Position numbers and translations under genes: made by a program | Source of the DNA: Acinetobacter albensis | GTDB lineage: Bacteria > Pseudomonadota > Gammaproteobacteria > Pseudomonadales > Moraxellaceae | Assembly: GCF_900095025.1 (NCBI RefSeq) | Contig: NZ_FMBK01000006.1 | Span: forward strand, 124,001-188,000 | DNA: 64,000 nucleotides | Direction: 5' to 3' | Part shown: piece after piece, positions 8,564 through 16,417 of the stretch | Layout of the letters: every line of letters starts with the position of its first letter | Numbering within the stretch: position 1 is the first letter of the stretch | The notes under the pieces: model-generated | Databases searched by the model: none | What the model saw: only the letters and a program-made list of their open reading frames with translations | Told to the model about the DNA's origin: nothing

Positions 8564-9243
8564 ACACGTAACCTTCTTTGTAATTTTTTAACGGCATAAG
8601 TAGCCAAAAGACTAATGGTGAAATACACCAAACCTGCAAATAGAATATATTGCGTGAGTAGCGACATGAGGTCACCGCGCACATAGGTGGTTCTGAAAAA
8701 GTCCAGTAGCCCAATGGCATACACCATAGTTGAATCTTGAAACAAAATAATCGTTTGTTGTAACAGCAACGGTGTCATTTTGCGAAAAGCTTGAGGCAAA
8801 ATAATGAGTCGCATGGATTGCCCATAACTCATCCCTAAAGCTGAAGCCGCGGCAGATTGTCCTCTTGGAATAGACTGAATGCCTGCACGTACAATTTCAG
8901 AGAAATAAGCCGCTTCAAATAGCATAAAGGCCACAATACTGGAAACCAAAGCCGTATCAATGGTCAGATAATTCCCTGTGACTGCGGTATAAATGAAGGG
9001 CACTGCAAAATAGAACCACATCAATACCAATAGCAATGGAATAGAGCGAAACAAGTTGACATAAGCTTGTGCTATGACATTTAAAACTTTAATGGAAGAT
9101 AAACGCATTAAAGCCAAAATGGTGCCAATGAAAATACCGCCTACTGTTGCAATACACACGACTTTCAAAGTAATACTAAAGCCATGCCACAAAGCAGGTC
9201 CAGACAGTTGTAAGTCATTTAAAAATGCAGAGAGCCATTCCAT
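8560..9243 (-). CDS. gltK: Glutamate/aspartate ABC transporter permease
   Basis: This 227-residue inner-membrane permease of the HisMQ type has about five hydrophobic segments and the EAA loop (EIVRAGIQSIPRGQSAAASALG) that docks on the ATPase. It pairs with the permease of the preceding gene, and its start overlaps that gene's last base. The length is normal for GltK. Confidence 0.88.
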   Translation of the reverse strand: MEWLSAFLNDLQLSGPALWHGFSITLKVVCIATVGGIFIGTILALMRLSSIKVLNVIAQAYVNLFRSIPLLLVLMWFYFAVPFIYTAVTGNYLTIDTALVSSIVAFMLFEAAYFSEIVRAGIQSIPRGQSAAASALGMSYGQSMRLIILPQAFRKMTPLLLQQTIILFQDSTMVYAIGLLDFFRTTYVRGDLMSLLTQYILFAGLVYFTISLLATYAVKKLQRRLRV

Positions 9244-9986
9244 TATTTACCTCCTGCAATTAAACCGGGAACGTGTAAGCGTTTTTCTAACAGGTTCATC
9301 GCCGAAATGAGGCAGACATTAATCACCACAAAAATAATGGTCACGATAGTATAAATTTCGATCGTGTTTTGGGTATATTCACTAATGGTTTTCATTTGCG
9401 AAATAATTTCTGCAACCCCTACGAGGGAAGCAACCGAGGTATTTTTGACACAGTTGGTTAATTCTGAACTGAGTGGCGGTAAAATAGTACGAAATGATTG
9501 CGGTAAAACCACATAACGATAGAGTTGAGCTGTGCTGAACCCCATGGCATAACCTGCATTGATTTGACCAGTAGGTAAGGCTTCAATCCCTGTTCGTACT
9601 TGTTCACAGACTCGAGCTGCGGTGAACAAACCCAAACCGACACTGGCAGAAATGATGGCTGTGGTATTGGCACTTAAATCATTAATCCACCAGTCACGAA
9701 TGCCTGAAGGTAAAAAATTAGGTACCACATAAAACCAGATAAACAATTGAATCAGCAGCGGGATATTACGGAAGATAGTGACATAAGCTGTACCGATGGT
9801 TCGAGCAGTTTTATTGGGCAAGGTACGCATAATGCCTAAAATACTGCCCAGTACCATGGCAATGGTCCATGCAACAAGTGCAATTACCAATAACCAGCCA
9901 AGTCCAATAAATACCCAATGCAAATAAGTGCTATCACCGACACCGGTGGTTTGCCACAAGACACCCCAGTTCCAAGTATAATTCAT
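9243..9986 (-). CDS. gltJ: Glutamate/aspartate ABC transporter permease
   Basis: This 247-residue HisMQ-type permease starts with a short aromatic stretch (MNYTWNWGVLW) typical of GltJ. Its EAA-loop region reads EQVRTGIEALPTGQINAGYAMG. It should form a heterodimeric channel with GltK. It follows the binding-protein gene after 58 non-coding bases and overlaps gltK by one base. Confidence 0.88.
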   Translation of the reverse strand: MNYTWNWGVLWQTTGVGDSTYLHWVFIGLGWLLVIALVAWTIAMVLGSILGIMRTLPNKTARTIGTAYVTIFRNIPLLIQLFIWFYVVPNFLPSGIRDWWINDLSANTTAIISASVGLGLFTAARVCEQVRTGIEALPTGQINAGYAMGFSTAQLYRYVVLPQSFRTILPPLSSELTNCVKNTSVASLVGVAEIISQMKTISEYTQNTIEIYTIVTIIFVVINVCLISAMNLLEKRLHVPGLIAGGK

Positions 9987-10050
9987 AGTGTCTCCACCAA
10001 AGCTACAGGTTAAACATCCATTTCAACCTGTGCTTCTATGTTTTTAGAGT

Positions 10051-10992
10051 TTATTGATCGCGATCGTGTGGTGTTGCAATTAACGCTTTAAGTTGATCTG
10101 ACATTGGGAAATTCAAATTGATATTTTTCGGTGGAATGGGTTGTTGGAACCATTTTTGATACATTTTATTAATCTCACCCGAGCCATAGGTGGTTTTAAT
10201 GGCATCATTAACGACTTGTTTAAAGCCAGCATCGCCTTTACGCAACATACAACCATAAATTTCATGGATAGGTGCAGTCCCTACAATTTCCCATTTGTTT
10301 GGATCAGATGCTTTAGATTTTTCGCCCGCAAGTAAAATGTCATCCATCATAAAGGCCGCTGCACGTCCATTTTGCAGCATTAAGAAAGATTCAGCATGAT
10401 CTTTGGATGAAATAATTTCACCAATACCCAGTTCTTTTTGGTGTTGACGGATATAACGTTCAGACGTTGTACCTGCGGTGGTCACCAATTTTTTGCCTTT
10501 TAAATCAGCAAAATCTTTTACACCCGAATCTTTTGCAGTGAGTAAACGTGAACCGACTTCAAAGAAACCTAAAGAAAAATCGACCTGTTGCTGACGTTCT
10601 TTGTTGTTGGTGGTCGAACCACACTCTAAATCGACTGTACCATTTGAAACCAACGGAATACGATTTTGGCTGGTGACTAAGTTATAACGCACTTTTAAGT
10701 CGGGCATATTCAATTTTTGTTTGACTGCATCTACCACTTTAAGTTGCAAATCATGCGCATAACCTACAGGTTGATTTGGATTATCTGCAATGTAGGAAAA
10801 TGGAATAGAAGAATCACGATAGCCCAAGACAATAGTGCCAGATTTTTTAATTTTATCGAGGGTACCAGAGGTACTTGCGTCTCCAGCCGGTTTTTCACCC
10901 GATGCTGGTGCTTTATTATCGCTACAGGCACTTAAACCCAAGATAAGCGCACTGGTAAAAAGTAAAGAGGTCATACTGCGTTTAGGTGACAT
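10051..10992 (-). CDS. gltI: Glutamate/aspartate-binding lipoprotein
   Basis: This periplasmic solute-binding protein has 313 residues from the ATG at 10992. That start is preferred over an upstream ATG at 11025 because an AGGAG site lies directly before it and it begins at the signal peptide MSPKRSMTSLLFTSALILGL. The lipobox LSAC then gives a lipid-anchored mature protein. Family-3 binding-protein features include GTIVLGYRDSSIPFSY and the VDLECGSTTNN segment characteristic of GltI-type proteins. It is the first gene of the operon and delivers substrate to GltJK. Confidence 0.9.
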   Translation of the reverse strand: MSPKRSMTSLLFTSALILGLSACSDNKAPASGEKPAGDASTSGTLDKIKKSGTIVLGYRDSSIPFSYIADNPNQPVGYAHDLQLKVVDAVKQKLNMPDLKVRYNLVTSQNRIPLVSNGTVDLECGSTTNNKERQQQVDFSLGFFEVGSRLLTAKDSGVKDFADLKGKKLVTTAGTTSERYIRQHQKELGIGEIISSKDHAESFLMLQNGRAAAFMMDDILLAGEKSKASDPNKWEIVGTAPIHEIYGCMLRKGDAGFKQVVNDAIKTTYGSGEINKMYQKWFQQPIPPKNINLNFPMSDQLKALIATPHDRDQ

Positions 10993-11363
10993 ATTAAAAA
11001 CTCCTTGTCTATTATTGAGCATCATTTGCTTAAATTTTAGGCTGATTATTCATTAATCATGCAGTGGTAACAAATGAACTTTTTGTCACATTTTTTTGTC
11101 CTAAGTCTCATATTAATCGAGTTTGGTCTTTAAGCTCAAGCAAGATTTTTTACCATTTTGTTAAGAGTAAATGTTTATGATTTATAGACTTTTTGTGACA
11201 ATTGAAGTTCTGAAAATAGAGCATAATCTATGCCAAAATCAACTTAAATCGATTTTTATTAGACTATAGGATAAGGTTTATTTCACTTTAAGCGCGAGCG
11301 TTAAAATATGCGTTTAAAATTAAACGCAATAAAGTAAAAAACTAGATCATGAGGCACCATTAC
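10993..11363. other. Intergenic region upstream of gltI
   Basis: This is about 370 AT-rich bases holding the gltI promoter on the minus strand and the 3' flank of the DUF421 gene. A hairpin at 11309-11328 (8-bp stem, AAAT loop) lies just past the DUF421 stop and may be its terminator, although the following T-run is poor. No gene is supported here. Confidence 0.5.
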
Positions 11364-12041
11364 TCAATTTGTTCTTTTTGTATTCAAGGCTTTTGTCCAT
11401 TCACAGCATTTACAACGTATGCATTGTTGTTGTGCATTGCTCAGCATGTCGACAAAACCGCAATAAATACAGGCGTAATGGGTTTCTGGGAGAACCTGTT
11501 TAACCACTTGGCAGGCTTTGGGGAAAAGGGGAAGTCCATATTTGACTTGGTCTGCTTCGTAAAAAAGAATACTAAATTTACCATCCGTTTCTAACAGCGC
11601 CGTTCTGATCTGTCCTAAATGTTCAGTATTTTGCTGACGCATTTCTGCAAAGAATTCATCGTGTGAGTATTTCCCTTTTTTAATATCTTCCAACACCATC
11701 ATGCCATCCTCCACAATATACAGCGATTGTCCTTCTAAAATATCTTCAAACCATTGATATTTCATCATTAACCATGTGGTTAAACGATACATCAGAATAA
11801 TGACCGACATCACCAATACGGCTTGTATCAGCGGAATTTCTTTGGTAAACATTGGATCGCCTGCGATAGATCCCAAAGCCAGAATAATGGTAATTTCAAA
11901 AACAGAAAGTTGACGTACACCACGTTTACCCGTAAGCCGTAAAAATAAAACAATCATCATAAACATGATGACGCAGCGAATTAAAATTTCTGCTGCAAAA
12001 GTCCAAGTGGTGTCATGAATAAATAATTCTAGCCAATCCAT
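11364..12041 (-). CDS. DUF421 (YetF/YcaP-like) membrane protein with a cysteine-rich tail
   Basis: This 225-residue protein has three N-terminal transmembrane helices (about residues 15-95) including the family hallmark RLTGKRGVRQLSVFEI, then a cytoplasmic DUF421 domain (EGQSLYIVEDGMM...). The last 35 residues carry six cysteines (191, 194, 207, 210, 212, 213) in CIYC and CIRCKCC patterns, suggesting a small zinc ribbon. The function of the family is unknown; related proteins are linked to membrane or spore envelope properties in Bacillus. It is apparently monocistronic. Confidence 0.82.
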   Translation of the reverse strand: MDWLELFIHDTTWTFAAEILIRCVIMFMMIVLFLRLTGKRGVRQLSVFEITIILALGSIAGDPMFTKEIPLIQAVLVMSVIILMYRLTTWLMMKYQWFEDILEGQSLYIVEDGMMVLEDIKKGKYSHDEFFAEMRQQNTEHLGQIRTALLETDGKFSILFYEADQVKYGLPLFPKACQVVKQVLPETHYACIYCGFVDMLSNAQQQCIRCKCCEWTKALNTKRTN

Positions 12042-12375
12042 ATATTTCTCAATCCTGATGCTTAGCGACTAATTTAACAGGACTTTTTGTAATGAAGTTT
12101 TATTGTTTGTCAGTGAAATTTGTCTTGTGATGTGAAGTTAAAACAAGGAAAGGATTTTTAAATTGATCAAGCCTGAAGTTCTAAAACGTTTTTTATCATT
12201 TTAAATGACTCAATTCATGTGATCCATCATTTTTAAATCATTAGGCAGAGAAATGGTTATGCAATTCTTCCACATATATCATTTCATCACGCACTCCAGA
12301 AACCTGAGCTGAAACTGTTCACTGTTATTGAAGTATGATTATTGCTATAGTTTTTCTTTTGCTTTTATGTTCATT
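12042..12375. other. Divergent intergenic region before the J-domain gene
   Basis: These 334 bases separate two divergent genes. A possible -10 element TATAGT lies at 12346-12351. That is downstream of the furthest in-frame ATG (12328), which argues that translation of the J-domain protein starts later. No other signal could be named. Confidence 0.4.
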
Positions 12376-13437
12376 ATGTCGTTCGATTTAAAACTCAGTG
12401 TACAGCAAGAGTCGCAAAATTTATCACCACAACAAAAAAAGCTAAATCGGCTGATTGAGCAAATTGAACAGCAAAAAATACAACTGGCAGCGTGGCAAAA
12501 AGCTCAAGCCGAAATTCAGCAACAGGCACGTAAAACCCTTGTTCCCATCTATACCGAACTGCATGACATACTGTTTCAGCAGCTTGAACAGTTATGGAAC
12601 AGCTTACAGCGCTATGATTTTTCGAAAGCGGATATTGCGCAGTTGGATGATAAAATCCAAAATCTCGCTGCAATCTTAAAAAGTTCCCAAGTGCTTTCAG
12701 AACAGCAAAAGCTGAAAGTCGCTCAAATTGATCACTTTTACCAACAACATGCAGAACATACTCAAGCTAAAAAGCACAAGAAAAAGCCAACGATTGAAAG
12801 TCATGATCCGACAGAAACCTATGATCAGCACTTAAATCATGAACAAGCAGAAGTTGATTTAGATGGCTATGAATATGATACGCAGCAATATGAAGTAGAA
12901 CGTGAACAGCACAGGTTAAATAGACAAAAACAAAAACGTGAGCAAGCGCAAAAAATGGCCGAGCAATCACTCAAAACGGTTTATCTTAAAATTGCCTCGA
13001 TTATTCACCCTGACCGTGAGAAAGATGAAAGCAAAAAAATTGAAAAAACGGAGATGCTGCAACATGCCAATGCAGCTTATGAGAAGCAGGATTTATTTTA
13101 TTTACTCAAACTGCAAATACAAGTTGAGCAGAATAGGGGGGAAGCTCAAAAAGGTTTGAGTAATGAGCAACTGAAGTTTTATAAACTGGCTTTAGATGCG
13201 CAAAAACAGCAATTAGACAGTCAAATTGATGACATTATTGAATCGTTAAATTGGACGAAACAAGAAAAATCAAAAGTTAAAAATTTTTCAAATCCACTTC
13301 AAATTACGGATATGTATAAAAAATTAGAAGCGGATTGTGCTGAATTAAAACAGCAAGTGAAATGGGAAAAAGAGGGGTTGAAGTATATCAGTCGGGTGAA
13401 AGGCTTAGAGATGTTGTTGGAGAATGGGGCGCTGTAA
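12376..13437 (+). CDS. J-domain (DnaJ-like) coiled-coil protein
   Basis: This is 353 residues from the ATG at 12376 (MSFDLKLSVQQ). In-frame ATGs at 12328 and 12367 are possible, but no good ribosome site marks any of them. The N-terminal half is Gln/Lys/Glu-rich predicted coiled coil. A J-domain-like segment around residues 195-245 contains the diagnostic His-Pro-Asp (211-213) in IIHPDREKDES, followed by a helix NAAYEKQDLFYLLKLQ. A further coiled coil ends the chain. The J-domain predicts stimulation of an Hsp70 ATPase (DnaK). It lacks the Gly/Phe and zinc-finger regions of DnaJ, so it is a specialised co-chaperone of unknown client. It ends 105 bases before the HD-GHKL gene on the same strand. 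Confidence 0.75.
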   Translation: MSFDLKLSVQQESQNLSPQQKKLNRLIEQIEQQKIQLAAWQKAQAEIQQQARKTLVPIYTELHDILFQQLEQLWNSLQRYDFSKADIAQLDDKIQNLAAILKSSQVLSEQQKLKVAQIDHFYQQHAEHTQAKKHKKKPTIESHDPTETYDQHLNHEQAEVDLDGYEYDTQQYEVEREQHRLNRQKQKREQAQKMAEQSLKTVYLKIASIIHPDREKDESKKIEKTEMLQHANAAYEKQDLFYLLKLQIQVEQNRGEAQKGLSNEQLKFYKLALDAQKQQLDSQIDDIIESLNWTKQEKSKVKNFSNPLQITDMYKKLEADCAELKQQVKWEKEGLKYISRVKGLEMLLENGAL

Positions 13438-13542
13438 TTTTTTAAATCAATGAAAATATTTTACAAGTAGAATTTATAATATATAACCAACTGATTATGG
13501 TGATATTCTAAGAAATATACTAGAAATATTAATGAGGGGAAG

Positions 13543-16368
13543 ATGGGAAATTATTCAAATATTACAATTGAAGATGATCAGTTTTATAGTTTAGAAAAGC
13601 ATTTTGAAATTGCTTGTAACCGCCATCCCCATTTAAAACTTTTAGAGTCTCAATGGCGTTTTGATCAAGAGTTAATTAGTAAAGCTCTACAAAATATCAA
13701 TACAATTTTTCCTCATTATAGTAGACACGATGCTTCACACTCAAAGCAAATAATTGTAAATATTGAGCGAATGCTTGGAGATAAAATCAAGTATTTAAGT
13801 GCAACCGATACTTGGCTAATACTTGAAGCAGCATATAATCATGATATTGGAATGGTTATAACTCAAAAACAAATTGAGGATATGAATTCTTTAGAATTTG
13901 CAGAATATGTAAGAACTTTAAAAGATGATAAGGAACATGAGTTACATAGCTTCGCAAAAAAGTGGTTAAAAGAAAAAGCAATATTACCCCAAAAAGCTAA
14001 AGCTCACTCATTTTTTCATAATTATATTCAATTGCTTGCTGAATGGTATAGACGAAAACATCCTATAAATTCAGCTAAGATTGTACGAAATCCACTACAA
14101 GAAATCGGTTTGGATTCTCCTCGGAATGAACTATTACCAGATCGATTATTTAGGGTCGTAGCTGATATATGTCGTGCACATGGTGGTAGCTTTGAAGATG
14201 TTATGAAGTTACCCAAAGCTGAGGCAGGCATGGCATCAGAGGATTGTCATCCAAGATATGTAGCTTGTTTAATAAGGATGGGTGATTTATTAGATGTAGA
14301 CGATAACCGTTTTTGTCCTGTAATGATGAATATGTGTGGTAGTAATATGCCACATTTAAGTAAGACACATAATGAAAAGCACCAATCCGTCCGACATTTG
14401 CGTCTTGATTCAGAGAGAATAGAAGTCGATTCTGTATGTCCTAATCCAGATGCTTATGAGGTTACACATGACTGGTTCAATTGGCTACAACAGGAATATC
14501 ATAATCAAACTCAAAAATGGGATCAAATTGTTCCTTGTAAAGAGTTAGGTAGATTACCAACATTAACTACCCCTAAAGTTGATATAGAAGAACCATATTT
14601 AATTTTAGAAAAAGGGAAGAAGCCTAATTTTAAAGTTAATCATGATGCAGTTTTAGGCATATTACGTAGCACAGGATTATATACATCTAAAATAGATAGT
14701 ATTCGTGAAATACTGCAAAATGGTGTAGATGCAACTCTACAAAGAATTTGGTTTGAAGATTCAAAAGTTGTTGATGATGCAAAGAGTCCTTTGGATATAA
14801 CAATTCAAGATTTATATGATAAATATCCTATTGATATTAAATTTGAACAAAAAAGTGATGAAATATGGGCTTTAGAAATTACCGATCGTGGAGTCGGTAT
14901 TGATTTTGAAACTCTTAAATTTATGCTTGAAGTTGGTGGTTCAAGAAAGAACAAAAATAAAATAAAAATGATAAAAGATATGCCTAAATGGTTTAGACCA
15001 TCAGGTATGTTTGGTATAGGTTTGCAAAGTGCTTATTTATTAAGTGATAAGTTTACAATTATATCTAAATCAATACATAGTAATGAGGTTTTGAAGATAA
15101 ACTTTAATAAAGAAAAAGGAACTGTAATTATAAAAAAAGTCAGTGGAAATATTTTTTATGATTTTGGCACTAAATTTATTGTAGATTTAAGAATTAAAGA
15201 CTTTCCTGAGCGTATTTCTCTGGGATGGGGTGAAAGTGAAATAAAAAGAAAACTTAATGACTATGATTTTACTAAGTCAGGGTCAAATCTAAAAGATTAT
15301 GAGGTACTCAATATAAAAAATAATATTATTAATTTTTTTTATGAAAGTCCAATTGGTAGTAATTTTCTAAATATAAAAAGAACTGAAAAAAACTATTATT
15401 ATGATTGTAAAACAATGATTATGCTTTCTGAAATAAAATTCGGAGATTTTTCTTATAGTAATTTTAATACTTACTTTAGAGGTCAAGAATTTAAAGATTT
15501 AAATTCAAGTAATGTTCTAAATTTTTGTGTAGGTAGTATTAATTTTTATGGTGAAAGGGCAGATGAATTTTTAACGTATAATCGAGAGAAGATTTTAATT
15601 GAGGCAAAGTCTGGTGCCCTGAAAAATATAAAAATTGCAATTAAAAATTATATTCGAGAAAAATATGATGCTATTCCTGACATTGAAAAACCATATGCTT
15701 CTGCTTGTTATATTGGATTGTGTCGTCTCGATGAAATTGAGGATAATATTTTAAAAGGTTTAGATGAGCTAGAGATTATTTTAGATACAGATAAAATTAA
15801 GTTTAAAAAATTGATTGATAAAATTAAAAATGAAAAAATTAAAGAGATTATTATAAGTAATAATACGACTTTAGCTGATAATGGCTTAATGAAAAATAAA
15901 TCGAAAGATGATATTTTGAATCTTCTTCTTTTTTTTATTACAAAGCAGGATATTTATTATCAGGTTGATTATTTAGATTTGTCTGTGAGGAGGTATAAAT
16001 TTTTTTCTCAAGATATTCAGCCTATATCAGATGATTATTTCAAGAAAATTTTAAATTTTAATATTAGTAATAGTTTTTATGCAATAGGATGTCGTAAAAT
16101 TTTCCCAGCTTGGGGGGAATTCAGGGATTTAAGCTTTAGTGCAAAAATACAATGGCCTGATCGTTTTCACTATCAAGACAGCCGCGGTGATTTATTAGTT
16201 TTGCCTTACTTATTTAATAAGAATTTATCTTTGGAAGATAGATTTGATAATAGTAACGAATTCGTAGAATGGATATTTAATAATAGAAAAAATAAAGTAG
16301 TAACTTTAGATGAAATACGTATTTTAAATTCTAAATTAATAGATAGATTAAAAAGTATCATGGAATAA
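13543..16368 (+). CDS. HD-domain / HSP90-type (GHKL) ATPase fusion protein, possible conflict-system effector
   Basis: This 941-residue soluble protein has two recognisable modules. Residues about 30-300 look like an HD phosphohydrolase: His62 and His66 (RHDASHS), the His100-Asp101 dyad (YNHDIGM) and Asp248 in RMGDLLDVDDNRF. Residues about 370-540 carry a GHKL ATP-binding fold of the HSP90 kind: N-box REILQNGVDAT with Glu389, Asn393 and Asp396; G1 box DRGVGID (448-454); and a later SGMFGIGLQSA glycine loop (487-497). The remaining 400 residues are unassigned. A strong GAGGGGAAG ribosome site precedes the ATG. From about 14.6 kb on, base composition is markedly more AT-rich than neighbours, suggesting horizontal origin. 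The role is unknown; antiphage defence is one hypothesis. Confidence 0.75.
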   Translation: MGNYSNITIEDDQFYSLEKHFEIACNRHPHLKLLESQWRFDQELISKALQNINTIFPHYSRHDASHSKQIIVNIERMLGDKIKYLSATDTWLILEAAYNHDIGMVITQKQIEDMNSLEFAEYVRTLKDDKEHELHSFAKKWLKEKAILPQKAKAHSFFHNYIQLLAEWYRRKHPINSAKIVRNPLQEIGLDSPRNELLPDRLFRVVADICRAHGGSFEDVMKLPKAEAGMASEDCHPRYVACLIRMGDLLDVDDNRFCPVMMNMCGSNMPHLSKTHNEKHQSVRHLRLDSERIEVDSVCPNPDAYEVTHDWFNWLQQEYHNQTQKWDQIVPCKELGRLPTLTTPKVDIEEPYLILEKGKKPNFKVNHDAVLGILRSTGLYTSKIDSIREILQNGVDATLQRIWFEDSKVVDDAKSPLDITIQDLYDKYPIDIKFEQKSDEIWALEITDRGVGIDFETLKFMLEVGGSRKNKNKIKMIKDMPKWFRPSGMFGIGLQSAYLLSDKFTIISKSIHSNEVLKINFNKEKGTVIIKKVSGNIFYDFGTKFIVDLRIKDFPERISLGWGESEIKRKLNDYDFTKSGSNLKDYEVLNIKNNIINFFYESPIGSNFLNIKRTEKNYYYDCKTMIMLSEIKFGDFSYSNFNTYFRGQEFKDLNSSNVLNFCVGSINFYGERADEFLTYNREKILIEAKSGALKNIKIAIKNYIREKYDAIPDIEKPYASACYIGLCRLDEIEDNILKGLDELEIILDTDKIKFKKLIDKIKNEKIKEIIISNNTTLADNGLMKNKSKDDILNLLLFFITKQDIYYQVDYLDLSVRRYKFFSQDIQPISDDYFKKILNFNISNSFYAIGCRKIFPAWGEFRDLSFSAKIQWPDRFHYQDSRGDLLVLPYLFNKNLSLEDRFDNSNEFVEWIFNNRKNKVVTLDEIRILNSKLIDRLKSIME

Positions 16369-16370
16369 AA

Positions 16371-16394
16371 AAATCCCCTCAATCGAGGGGATTT
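16371..16394. terminator. Bidirectional terminator between the HD-GHKL gene and valS
   Basis: A perfect 10-bp inverted repeat (16371-16380 with 16385-16394, AATC loop) with A-run before and T-run after serves the convergent genes on both sides. Confidence 0.9.
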
Positions 16395-16417
16395 TTTTAA
16401 ATCAAACTGACAACACC

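Noticed and set aside
12328..12375. Start of the J-domain protein at 12328
   Set aside because: A possible -10 element lies downstream of it and the resulting leader is aromatic and unlike the rest of the protein; 12376 is preferred, although no start has a strong ribosome site.
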